From NCBI RefSeq assembly GCF_932526225.1, contig NC_064037.1, positions 13,653,703 to 13,717,702 of the forward strand: a DNA stretch of 64,000 nt, read 5' to 3'. Numbering within the stretch: the stretch's first letter is position 1; each line of letters opens with the position of its first letter. This stretch comes from Nematostella vectensis (Eukaryota > Cnidaria > Anthozoa > Actiniaria > Edwardsiidae). Below, one piece after another: positions 36,701 to 46,584 of the stretch. Under the pieces are notes generated by a model. That model saw only the letters and a program-made list of their open reading frames with translations, was not told where the DNA came from and did not search any database. The position numbers and the translations under genes are program-made.

Positions 36701-39700
36701 CTGCTCTACTCTGGGCATAAATTTAAACCAGGATTAAATCGCGTTCCTGAAAGCGGGAATAGCGCTAATCTAGGCATAAAATCGGCATAACTTTATACCA
36801 CCTAGCGAGGAGGGTATAACTCGCTAATCCGGGAATAAAAGTCGAGCAACAAACAAAATGGCGGACATGTTATTGTTTGGTAATCTTGCAGGAAGGCCTG
36901 CTCAACCGCGTCGGTTTCGTCATTTCCGCACAGAATTAGATGATTACTATAATGATAAAAATGTAAAGTCGAGGTTCCGTTTCAATAGCGATTCTATTCG
37001 CTATATTGCGGACTTACTTTCACCACAATTAGCGAGGAGCACAAAGCGAAACCATGCACTGAGTCCGACCTTGCAAGTTCTTGTTGCTCTTCGGTACTTT
37101 GCCTCAGGTAATTTTCTTGAGGTTATAGGGGACACATTTGGACTTCCAAAGTCTACAGTATCACGGTGTATTACTGACGTTTGAAAAGCACTTGTTGCCA
37201 ACAAAGAAGAATTCATTGCTTGGCCTAGCGACGAGGAAAAAAGACAAATCAAAGAGGCGTTTTTCGCAAAAAAAGGGTTTCCTGGAGTGATAGGCTGCAT
37301 CGACGGCACTCATGTTCGCATTCAAGGACCTCCCAGGAACGAGAACGACTTCGTAAATGGGAAAGGATTCCATTCAATCAACGTTCAAGCCATTTGTGAC
37401 AACAAAGGTGAGTAAAGATTCATAATAAACAAGGGTGTGGGGGGTTGGGGTGGGACCAATTAGTGAACTTTTTGGGGGTATATCAGCCCCCTGTAAGTAA
37501 ATCAGATCCACATTCTCCCTAATAGGTCCACCCTTTCTAAATTAAGAACTGAATTTTCTCAAACAAATAATCACAGCTACTGTATTTTATACTGTATTAT
37601 TAATTATCCACGATCAAAGAATACTTTCAAATGAACTATCTTTTACAATATTTGTTTTCTGTCATCTCATCAAACAAATGAAAAATATCTTTTGTAATAA
37701 ATATTTTTAATTTTTTTTTTCCACTCTTAGGGCTATTCACCAATGTTGTAGCCAAATGGCCTGGAAATGCCCATGATTCTTTCATTTTTCAAGACAGTGG
37801 AATACACGACAAGCTGCAGCTGGAGCACAAGAGCGTCGAAGATGGTGTTCTAATTGGTGATAGTGGGTATGGATGCAAGCCCTTTTTAATGACCCCTTTC
37901 CCTCACCCTGAATCCCCAAAACAAGAGGCCTACAATGAAGCACTGGGAAAGACAAGGGTGAAGATTGAACAGACATTTGGCATATTTAAGCGGAGATTCC
38001 ATCTCATGCATACAGAGATCAGGGTGGATCCCTCAAAGGCAACCCTGCTAATAGGGGCTTGTGCGGTTTTGCACAACATTGCTATTATAAGAAATGATGT
38101 TTATAATCCTCCCCGTGGGGTTGTCTTTGAGGATGATCAGCCAGAGGTACCCCCCTATGAGGGACCAGAGGATGGGCTAAGGATCAGGGAGTACATTTGC
38201 CAGAATTATTTTTAATATTTTTTTAATGTATTCAATAGTTTATTAGAATGATGGACTACTTTTACAAGTTTGTATGTCAAAGAATGCTTCTTATAATAAA
38301 AAAAAATACCCATATGACTGAAAGATTGGGTACTATAAGATTTTAAAGATTGTAAATTTAAGACTATAAGATTGTAAATTTCTAAAGAATATGAATTACA
38401 ATGGAGGGAAATTGATTTCTTTTCAAAAAAAAGAAACAGACAAAATATAAATTAGATAAAACTCAGGTGTCACCTGCAAATTTACAGTCAATTTATGGCG
38501 TTAGGCTTAATACATTATTAATAAAAGATGAAATTCTATCTGCAAATTCCATCAAAAGCTTTGAAAAAAGATTGCATTTTCAAATGCAATACTCACTAAG
38601 GATTCTTGCCGGCATGTGTAAGGGAGTTGGAAGTTGGGGACCATGGTAAGCTGTACTATCGTGTCAAAACTTTAAATACTGTAAAACTTTCTCACTGTGT
38701 CATGAAGGTATTTGGCTCTCAAATTATTCTAGAGTATACACTGAGAGTTTGCATTGACTTTGCCTGCGATTTGAACATTTATGATAACTTTTATCTGCAC
38801 CGATCATGACACAAAGTAAGCCCGAAGAGTTCTAAATAGATTCAATGCTAGCCAAAAAATATGTTTTAAAATGACTTCAGATATTCTTGTTGACTGTACA
38901 GTTTACGTATAATTGTCATTGTTTTTGAAGTATTTTTTAAGGCTTTTATTCATTATTTTTAAATGGAAGATGTCATCCTGTGAAGTGTCTTGTAGACTTC
39001 ACTCTCTTGGAGACTTTGCTTTATATTTACACTTGCTTGTTTGATTTTCATTGCCATGCCATTCTGACTAGATCCGTCAACATTATTTTAAAACTTAAAA
39101 AAAGAAATCAAGATTACAATTTTCACTAGCCGAAAGCAATGCACTGAATCTCTTTGAAATCCAAACATGGCTAACTTGCCCGAAATAGCCTCAAGCATGA
39201 CATCATTGCTCAGAGCCTATATCCCAAACCCTAAGAATACTATTCCAAACAGCTTGTAAAAAAATCTAAAGAGTTAAAGGTCTTGAGAATTAGTCATTTT
39301 CAAGACCCTTAACTCTTGAGCTAATTTCTCCTTCTTCATTATTATATACTCTTTCTGCAGTTGGAGAGTTTCACACTGCAGGGTAAGTAAATCATCTGCA
39401 GTGTACCTTTTCTTTCTCTTATTACTCTTAGGGACAGGGGCTTCAGCAAGGACAGCAATAGTTGGCTCTTCTACAATATCATCAAATGCAATTGTGGGGA
39501 ACTCATCACCCACTACATCTTCTGATGTTTCCAGCAGTTCTTGGTAGATATTTTCTCCTACAGTAATAAAGTAAGACATCAGAGTAGCACACACATTGAA
39601 TTTAGAGAGAAATGCATTTACAGCGTCACCAGTAAAACCGTGAAAAGCAGAAATGCATGGAATGCATTTTTTTTCAACAAATAGTAGTACGAGTCTGTTG

Positions 39701-42700
39701 AATTCTCACTTCTGATTCATCACAAGACAATAAACATTCTGCTCAGGCGTTCCAGCCTTACTGGTTGTGCTTTAAATCAAGTCAGACAACAGCAACAAGG
39801 AAAATCATGAATAGCTGTCTGCAGGTAGTTATTTGCTTTATTCATGCCCGGTGTGTTCAATCGATAGAACCAATAATCTACATTAATTGATTCTAGTCGA
39901 CAAAATTAACTAAATGCATCGGCAATCAATCATAATCAATAGCAAAAAAATTTGGAGGTCAATTGATATTTATCGATTTTTCAATTGAGACAGTCAAGAA
40001 ATATTGATTTCTTTATTGATGACGTTTGAATAAACTACACATTCCATACAGACAAAATACGACACAGCATTCTTAAAAAAAGGTCTTTGTAGAAAAAAGA
40101 GTGTGTAAAGATGTATTTCTCTTAGGAATCACCATTGCACAGTTTCCCTCCAGCAATTCTAGCTACGTGCCTGGATTGTCAAATATTTAGTGCTTCATGT
40201 TTTTGGAATTCCGAAGATCACAGGTTTTGTTGGCAAGACTATAGGTGCAAGGAGGGAAGTTCGGTGCTTCACTATATGCTTATATAATTAGGAAACTCCT
40301 TGCAAAATGCGAAATCAGGGTGAGAAAATGTTTCATATAATACAGCAAGTGAAAGGGTTTCTCAAGTGAAGCTTTCGATTTGTGGCACAATTAGAAGTCT
40401 ATCTTTTGAAAATTCCTGATGTAATCGATATATTTGACAGACTAATGCAGGGTTGTTTGAGTATAAATTATTATCGAACTTCCAATCAAATCGATATCAA
40501 TTCATTGAGGTTATCAACCAATTTCAATTTAAGGACTGGTCTTTTGATAAGATATGTTTGGAAATATCGCCTGAAGTTGAGGCCTTCATGTCAAAATACA
40601 AAAAGGGACTTCATATAAGGATAGCTCAAACTACATGATTGGCATTAACTTATCTAAACACTACAATCAACAGCAAAACTGGTAGAACAAGAGAAATTAA
40701 TCTTCATTTTTTTTCGAAGGTGTGTCGTTATGTCGTTATGTAAGGTTATGTCAGAGTAGCATGACAAGTCATGCTTCGGTATGTAGAATTATGTAATATC
40801 TATTGTTAGTAGTTGACATAAGTCAACAGTGTTCTAAAACAAACACCCAAATGTTTATCAGTTGTTGTATTTGATTATAGTTATGCTGAGAATTAAAAGG
40901 AAAATATTTTTCGTTCGGACGAACTGGTGAGGTAGAATGAACCGTTCATTTCACAGTAGAGAAAACCACTTGTTACTGTGTTTTGCCAAAAAGTTCCTAC
41001 ATCCCTGCGTAAACAGATGACTTCACTTAATGCTTTTAAGGATTATAATACGTGTTCAACTATTAGCAGAGGAATACTTATCTTTCGGGACGTAAGTCTT
41101 ACAGAGACAGGCGATATATTAGATTTTCTTTTTGATGTTTGGAGATTTTGCTTCGTTCTACCCCCGTTTGTAATGTTATACAAACATGGCTGTGTGAAAT
41201 TCCGACAGGCGTTGCGCGTAGAGTAACGTGACATAATCACATGACTGTATCATGAATATGAATAATATTCAAAACACAAATAATACCTGTCTCGAACCCT
41301 CCTTCGATCCCGGAGAACCCCGGCGTGTTGTCATAAACCTCCACTATTTGCTTGCTTATTTCGGAGGGCCCCTTCGGCGGCGGACCCCCGCCAGTCTGCC
41401 GCTTTCCCTTCTTGGCAACGGAGTATTCCTTTTTTGCCACGCTGAACAGCGCCTTCCATTTAACCCTGACCTCTTCCACAGTGCGGTAAGCCACACCCAC
41501 GGCATTCACCTTTGCGGTGATGTCCAACCACACTTTCTGCTTCATTTGGTTTGTAAGGTTGTTAGTAAACGTAGACTGCAATATGTCTTTTTTGGCCTCA
41601 ACGCTCTCGGTGATGACGTTTAACTCTCTTTGAGAAAAATTTGGCTTTCGCTTTCGCTTGTCTGGTTTTGTATCCTCCACGGTGCTATTTTGTGTCATTT
41701 TTAGTTGTTTTTTAAGCGTGCCTTTTGGAAATTTTCCGAGGAAGTCAACGTTTGTTTACACAGGTTTCCCGCAAATAAAAAGAAAAAAAAAAACGCGCGC
41801 GCGTTGCCGTATTTTCCCGCCAAAACTGGTTTTCCACTCGCTAATCTAGGGATTAAACATTTATGCTGGGAATAGCTATTCCCGGCATAACTTGTGCTTT
41901 CAGGAACCGATATTTATGCCCGGAATAGCTATGCCTAGCATAGTGGATTTATGCCTAGAATAGCGCTTAATCCGGGCATAAGCTAATCCTCTTTTCAGGA
42001 ACCGGCCCCAGGTTTTTATGCCGCAGTCTTATAGTGAAGACTTTCGCTGGCGAGTTATCTGGATGGTACAGTTTCTTGAATTATCTTTCGTAGACACTGC
42101 GCCATTTCTTTCTATGTGCCGCGTACATTTGTAAAAGGTATCTGAAAAATATAAATAGGGACAAATAAGGACGACAACGGCAACGCGAAAGACGACGACA
42201 GAAAACAATTAAGAATTCAAAGAGCCAGACGTGAAATATACTCTGAAATTGATTTTGTCTGATACATTTCAGCCGTTTTTCTTCAAACGACAACGTGAAA
42301 ACTTCAAGTTTCACGGTGTAGTGAGAACGGGAACGTGTGCGCTGAAAACTAGACTATCCTTGTTCGCTATGCTAGAAAAAAGATTCTAGGTTTTACTATA
42401 GTTTTTAGGGGGAATACATAAACGAGTGAATTTTATCTAAACTAGTTTAGAATTGAGCGCAAAGTATGAAAGCTTTTTGGGTTCTCCCTGCAGTCGGTCA
42501 CCGTCATCGTTCCTATTAGGTACCTTAAGCAAGGACGACGACGACGGCTAGGACAACGCGTTCGAAAAAGATGTTTTCGCGCGTGGCAATCAATAATAAT
42601 TTAATTGCAATGGAATAAGCAAAACATTAAGCAAAACATTATCTGTCAGAGACAGATAGAAATAAGGACATTTTTTCTTCAGCAGCGAAAGTTGTAAGTG

Positions 42701-45700
42701 GAGTTTTTAGTGCAAACGTCGAGTTTTCACGTTTGTGGTTTTACGGGAAACGGCTGAAATGTATCAGACAGAACGCATTTCCACGTGCTGCTATTGAATT
42801 CTGAATCAAATTACATTGTTTTCTGCCGTCGGCGTCCGCGTTGCCATTGTGTCCCTATTTTGTTCAGGCACTTTGCCAACAGGTTTTCTTTTAGTCTTAC
42901 GGGATAGGTGTCAAACCTGCTTTTGTTTCATTGTTTAAGGACGCGCAGATATATTTTTCGAAAATTATCAGACTGTACTGCCATTCTGATAGCGTTCAAC
43001 GAAGTTCGTGTCGGTGGTGAAGGATGGCAGAGCTTGAAACAACATATATTACCCATACTACCTCGCGGTATGGGCGCGTGCGGCAGAACGCTCTTTGACA
43101 ACGTTTATTGAAATAGCTGTATGTAATAATGCCTTGTCGTTTTAACGGTTTTGGTTCTGACTGTTGCCGTGTTACGTGGTTACGATGGTAATATTTTATA
43201 TACTTGAAAAGGAATGAATTTAGGGTCATGGCCGGTATGTGTCAAGCCAAGGCATTTGCGTTTGTCATGATTCAGGAAATGAATAAAAGTGTATCCTTTC
43301 ATAATGCTTTCCTATCTCTCGACCCCCGACGCAACTAATTGATGAAAATGATGGTTAGCATCTTAGAGTCATCAATTTGTAATAGTTGATATCAATTTAC
43401 TAAATGATTATCAAATGATAAGAAAAATTAATAACAATTGATAGTCTGATTGATGAAATTTGATAACAATTGAGAAATCAAAAGATAAAGATTGATAAGT
43501 AATAATATTGTTAGCCTGGGGCGGATCCAGGAGCTCCAGAAAGGGGGGGGGGCAAAGTAAGGGTTTCAAGAAAGGGGGGTTCAATGTTCTTCCGTGGATT
43601 TCCTTATATTTTTTGTTATTTTTAAGTCAAATATCTGAAAATAGGGGGGGGGGGTGCTCGGCCCACTCCTAAATCCGCCCCTGATAAATAGTAATTTATA
43701 GATGGAATTTGTTAAAATAAAAACTACTAGTAAAAGTAGTGATGTAGTGTTTTTTTGTTGTTTTCTAATATAGATTATCAATTCTGGAAACCATTGGTTG
43801 TGTGAGTGATTGATTTTTACTTGCCAAAACTAGTCCATTGTAATGAATGAACAAAAGGCTACAAAATATGTAAATTTATAGCTATACTTATCTATCAACA
43901 GTAAAAAAGAATCCTTAGTTGTTGTTGTTTTTTTTCAGGAGAGCAGAGCTAAGAAAAGCTCATAAAGAGGAAGAAAAGCTCCGAGCCAAAGAAGACGCCT
44001 TAAGAAGGACATTTCACCAGGAGAAGACAACACAGGAGCAGAAGATCGCTGAGCTTGAAAACGCTCTTCATTCTGAGCGCCGAGCGCGGTATGATGTCGA
44101 GCAAGACATGGCAGAAGAGATCCGTCGCCTCCGAGAGCAACTCACCGACCTAACTGGTGTGGCTGCATCTCCCTCGGTCGCTCGCTCTACCTCCCTCCCC
44201 CCTACCCCGCGGTCGGTCCAATCGGAGCCCCCGCCCAGTCGGGGTGAGGGCGAGGTCCAGGGTTTACTGAGACAGTTGGTGTGCAGGTCCATTGCCGGCG
44301 TAGAGCAGCGTAAGTAATATAAGTAACAGGCGCGTACAAAGCAGGATGAGGGGGTGCCCCCCCCCCCCCCCTTGGCTGTGAAAATTGGGTTAAGGAATCT
44401 TCAAATACTATGCTTTATTCATATGATACCTATAATGACTACACACCCCCCTCAGCCAATCCTGGGTACGCGCCTGGGGTGTTTTTTTCCTTTTTTACTC
44501 GAATTGAAGCAGACGTAAGTGAAATGAATATTTGTTTTAAAAATAGTTTTTTAAAGGTCAGAAGCGCATCCGAGGGGGTAGAGATTGTGCCTCCCGTTGT
44601 GGAGATCCTGGACCAGCCCCTGGCCGTAAATGTGTTTGTTGAGCGTGTTTTGAAGTATGACGCGATCAAATGCACATTCATGTAAATAAAACCCCACCAT
44701 TTTCCCTGCTAGCAGAGGCCTCTTTTCTCTGTACTTCGCTTTTCTGGCATTCGCGTGGAAAAGATACCTCTGCCATGGGTCGCAAGTTCGTTTGATCAAA
44801 CCGCCGTCCACGATCGTGGACTGGAGAACCAGAGCGCATGCTCAGTTCATTAATTACTGGCCACTATTTGAGCCCACAATGACTAGCGCATGCGTGAAGC
44901 GTATATCCGCTGTGGGATAATAAGCCCGCATTCGAAACGGCGTCCTCCGTAAAAATATCACGCGACGAATTATAAAAGAAGCCATTCAATGCCTTGTCTT
45001 CATTCAGAATTTTCTCTCGTTTGACTAACGAGTCAATCTACCGTTTACAGCTTTTGTATATTCTTCTAGAATTAGCTATTCTAAGTTTACCAAAAAGTTT
45101 TGTAACATTTTCTTCGAGTCCAACTGTGCGATATTTACATTGAAGAAACTCGCCAGCCCAGATGTCTTGGAAGTTATCACACAAACAAGACAAAACTCGT
45201 CTTTGCTGTGTTTGCTGTTCAATCTTTTTAGTGACGTTTTAGGTGATTGAAATTAAACAGTTGTTTGTTTGTTTGTTGTTGTTGTTGTTTTTTTTTTGAA
45301 GAGGAGAACTAACCGGAGTTTGATTCATAATTTGCGACAAAAATTAGCATATTGACGGCTTTTGCGCGATGGTACGGGTTTTGGCACGTCATACGGTCGC
45401 TAAGAAACGCTCACACATGCGCAACGAAAACAGTTTCTACCCATGGCAGAGGTATCTTTTCCTCGCGAACTCCAGCCCAGCGAAATACGAAGAAAAGAGG
45501 CCTCTGCTAGCAGGGAACCCACCATTATAAATACGTCAGTAAAAATACTGTTTTTTTTAAAAAAAAAAAACTCTATTTTAGTGGCAATCGGAATTGACAT
45601 TCAAAAGGAAGAGGTCCAGCGAAAGGTCGCTATAAGCAACCGTCGAAACTTGATGGAATACAAGGAAGCTGAGCTGGCGGTTTTTGGAGGAGAGTTGAGC

Positions 45701-45820
45701 AGTGAGGACTGGGACCAAATGACGTCAGAGGAAAGAGAAAATAACAGAAAGAGACTACTTGACAAGCTAAAAGAAATGAGAGCTGAGCGAGCACGCCCTG
45801 TTGACGAAACACAAGAATGA
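27763..45820 (+). CDS. TBC-like domain protein with C-terminal coiled coil
   Basis: Nine exons: 27763-28608, 29332-29434, 29903-29971, 30842-30981, 31746-31814, 32072-32159, 32563-32692, 43939-44309 and 45582-45820. Phases agree throughout, giving 684 residues. Residues about 130-400 resemble a TBC (Rab GTPase-activating) fold: [14 protein letters not shown] near 136-150, [16 protein letters not shown] near 300, and [15 protein letters not shown] near 340, which matches the usual VLRIWDxF element. I could not see the arginine-finger (IxxDxxR) or YxQ motifs, so GAP activity is doubtful. Exons 7-8 encode a long charged coiled coil ([11 protein letters not shown]... to about residue 570), then a Ser/Pro-rich linker and a final helical exon. 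I do not recognise the orthologue. Intron 7 (11.2 kb) hosts an antisense Rab-like gene and a Harbinger element. Confidence 0.78.
28853..29125. repeat. 46-bp tandem repeat, about 6 copies, in TBC-like gene intron 1
   Basis: Units read GAACACTCTTTT, then GATTGGTTGATT, then TCATTCAAAGTTCAGAAAAT, with increasing divergence to the right. Each unit has an ATTGG (inverted CCAAT) word. Confidence 0.9.
30382..30730. mobile_element. Two head-to-head copies of a TGGATCTAG MITE, in TBC-like intron 3
   Basis: One copy (about 30382-30515) and a second (about 30590-30730) are inverted relative to each other. Both contain GCCATATGT and GACAAA words and end in GGATCTAG/CTAGATCC. The pair can form a long hairpin. 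A diverged relative lies at 43515-43685. Confidence 0.75.
32370..32570 (+). repeat. 37-bp tandem repeat abutting the acceptor of TBC-like exon 7
   Basis: Five units contain AATTTTACACAATATTTTG, TTGTAACAA and CTTGGGGG. The last unit runs into the real acceptor (TACGTAG, exon start 32563), and the exon's first bases CTCTTGGGGGT match the CTTGGGGGT of the unit. Confidence 0.88.
32877..32990. repeat. GAT-rich imperfect trinucleotide repeat
   Basis: A degenerate GAT/GGT trinucleotide tract lies between TBC-like exon 7 and the 3' end of the nested antisense Rab-like gene. It has no coding role in either gene. Confidence 0.8.
33013..36524 (-). CDS. Rab-like small GTPase with degenerate catalytic motifs, nested antisense gene
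   Basis: Six exons on the minus strand: 36524-36389, 36204-36144, 35742-35682, 35171-35094, 33735-33646 and 33195-33013. They join in phase to 202 residues, the usual Rab length. Visible motifs: P-loop GDSNVGKT (19-26), switch I Thr retained in MPTAANDF, RabF-like [36 protein letters not shown], and a C-terminal Cys-Cys for double prenylation. Overall it is closest to Rab8/10/13. The guanine and catalytic motifs are altered: WDTAGQE is WNTAGLE (Asn67, Leu71), NKxD is NECH (125-128) and SAK is SCK. Leu at the catalytic Gln position is known to abolish GTP hydrolysis in Rabs, so the protein is probably GTP-locked or binds nucleotide poorly. The donor of exon 5 (GTCAGG) is weak; the other sites are good. 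The whole gene lies inside intron 7 of the TBC-like gene. Intact frames argue against a pseudogene. Confidence 0.88.
33736..34195. repeat. 62-66-bp tandem repeat, about 7 copies, abutting the Rab-like exon 5 acceptor
   Basis: Units run AGAAAAGATATCA, ATATATTTAGATT, CAATTCAAGTCAACG, GTTAATAGATATAATGG, AATGGTAG. The first unit starts at the acceptor of exon 5 (exon begins at 33735). On the minus strand the acceptor's GATATCTTTTCT tract recurs in each unit. Confidence 0.9.
34200..35093. other. Intron 4 of the Rab-like gene, no exon recognised
   Basis: Open frames at 34404-34838 (+) and 34483-34692 (-) show no family signal. Sequence at 34999-35034 resembles 5069-5102, indicating a dispersed repeat. 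Confidence 0.5.
36858..38215 (+). pseudogene. Harbinger transposase (HARBI1-type DDE), one premature stop
   Basis: Two exons, 36858-37407 and 37731-38215, join in phase to 345 codons, the normal HARBI1 length. DDE nuclease motifs are complete: GCIDGTHV (first Asp), GDSGYG (second Asp), and the Glu in [13 protein letters not shown]. An N-terminal helix-turn-helix ([10 protein letters not shown]) precedes them. A single TGA at codon 109 (37182-37184) interrupts the frame where the family usually has Trp. Apart from that stop the gene looks intact, so the insertion is fairly recent. Confidence 0.92.
39274..41698 (-). CDS. Harbinger Myb/SANT-like DNA-binding protein
   Basis: Two exons, 41698-41287 and 39557-39274, join in phase to 231 residues. 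Residues 20-95 form a Myb/SANT-like trihelix ([52 protein letters not shown]). A Gly/Pro linker follows ([11 protein letters not shown]). The C-terminus has a basic patch (KSNKRKKR) and a coiled coil ([20 protein letters not shown]). In Harbinger elements such a protein binds the subterminal DNA and carries the transposase into the nucleus. No stops or frameshifts were seen. Confidence 0.85.
42153..42860. mobile_element. 708-bp MITE with AAATAGGGACA inverted ends
   Basis: Long imperfect inverted arms: AAATAGGGACAAATAAGG... on the left and ...GTGTCCCTATTT on the right. GTCTGATACATTTCAGCCG near 42256 is mirrored by CGGCTGAAATGTATCAGAC near 42752. There is no coding capacity. Confidence 0.8.
43515..43685. 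mobile_element. GGGGCGGATCC MITE copy in TBC-like intron 7
   Basis: The ends GGGGCGGATCCAGGAG and CCTAAATCCGCCCC are inverted. The body has G runs near 43545 and 43647. It is related to the pair at 30382-30730. Confidence 0.6.
44327..44476. mobile_element. 150-bp MITE inserted 17 bp after a splice donor
   Basis: The ends CAGGCGCGTACA and GTACGCGCCTG are inverted. The body carries the family sequence in inverse order (ATATGATACCTATAATGAC). It lies immediately behind the donor of TBC-like exon 8 (GT at 44310). No target duplication is visible. Confidence 0.8.
44702..45517. mobile_element. 816-bp nonautonomous Mutator-like element with 9-bp target duplication
   Basis: The inverted ends TTCCCTGCTAGCAGAGGCC and GGCCTCTGCTAGCAGGGAA are perfect and extend imperfectly to about 75 bp (to CCATGGCAGAGG). 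CCCACCATT flanks both sides exactly (44693-44701 and 45518-45526). A 9-bp duplication fits the Mutator/MULE superfamily. There is no transposase frame. It lies in the last intron of the TBC-like gene. Confidence 0.9.
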
Positions 45821-46584
45821 ATTTGCACGGCACCAATACTCTGTAGCACCAATTTACAGGGTTGGGGTTTCCAGTGACGTCACATCTCTGAACAGCTAAA
45901 AGATACCCAATCAGACACCTTGGTAAAAAACGCTTGTGACTACGCTTGTGACTAGGCTGTATTTCTAGTTATCTGCGGCATTTTGATGGAGGTAGTCTAA
46001 CGTTTAAGCCAGGGCATTCAACTCGTACTTGAAGGCCGTGATACAATATCATATTTGTGTCCTACTACATTATAACGTTTGGATAATACTTCTAACTTCA
46101 GAGCGCTATCTCTTCTGTTCAAAACATCAATATCCCTTCAAACCACAAGGGGAATTTCGCATTTTGTATATAGCCCTTTCGATTCGAAAGTGATTCTAGA
46201 GCCTACAGGATTTGGGCACAGCAGTTCTACTGCAATTAAACAGCGACAGCATTACACAGAAAACCCAAACATCGTTTAGATTATCGTTTACTGAATTTGA
46301 AATAAGTTACTTGGTATGGTCGTAATTATTGTTTTACACCCAGAATATACCCTTTACATTCCCATAAAACCATAACATAGGACAACGCAGTATAATCCAG
46401 TATTTCCATACAACGCTGACAGTCATAACATATGGGTGCTGGATTTGTAAGAAAGAAAATTGATAAAGCAATCTCGCTCGTTATTTTCAAAGAATAAATG
46501 GAATCCCGAGATCTTATTGTAATTGTTACCGTTATGGCTATTGTATTTTACATTTTTAAATAACTAGTGTTCAATTGTATACGG
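45821..46584. other. Convergent intergenic region, TBC-like and SEC14-like 3' ends
   Basis: No gene recognised. An AATAAA at 46493-46498 could serve the plus-strand gene, but it lies nearly 700 bp after the stop codon. Confidence 0.4.

Larger units (their letters stand above)
36716..42022. mobile_element. PIF/Harbinger DNA transposon with transposase and Myb-like gene
   Basis: The two Harbinger genes are convergent, as is usual for the superfamily. Imperfect terminal inverted repeats contain GGCATAAA and GTTCCTGAAA (left 36716-36760, right about 41990-42022 inverted). Subterminal GGCATAA/GGAATAGC words recur at both ends. The 3-bp target duplication could not be fixed. The element sits in intron 7 of the TBC-like gene, upstream of the Rab-like gene. 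Confidence 0.85.
36611..43122. mobile_element. Outer element with about 83-bp inverted ends enclosing the Harbinger
   Basis: 36611-36693 (ATACAGCTATTTCAATAAAC, then GTTGTCC..., GCGCCCATACCGCGAGG) is repeated in inverse at 43040-43122. The end motif resembles the TACACCTATT MITE ends. The Harbinger and another MITE (42153-42860) lie inside, so this looks like an old nonautonomous element that was later invaded. Confidence 0.7.

Noticed and set aside
37182-37184. TGA in the transposase as a selenocysteine codon
   Set aside because: No SECIS-like hairpin was seen and the family has Trp at this place; a nonsense mutation is simpler.
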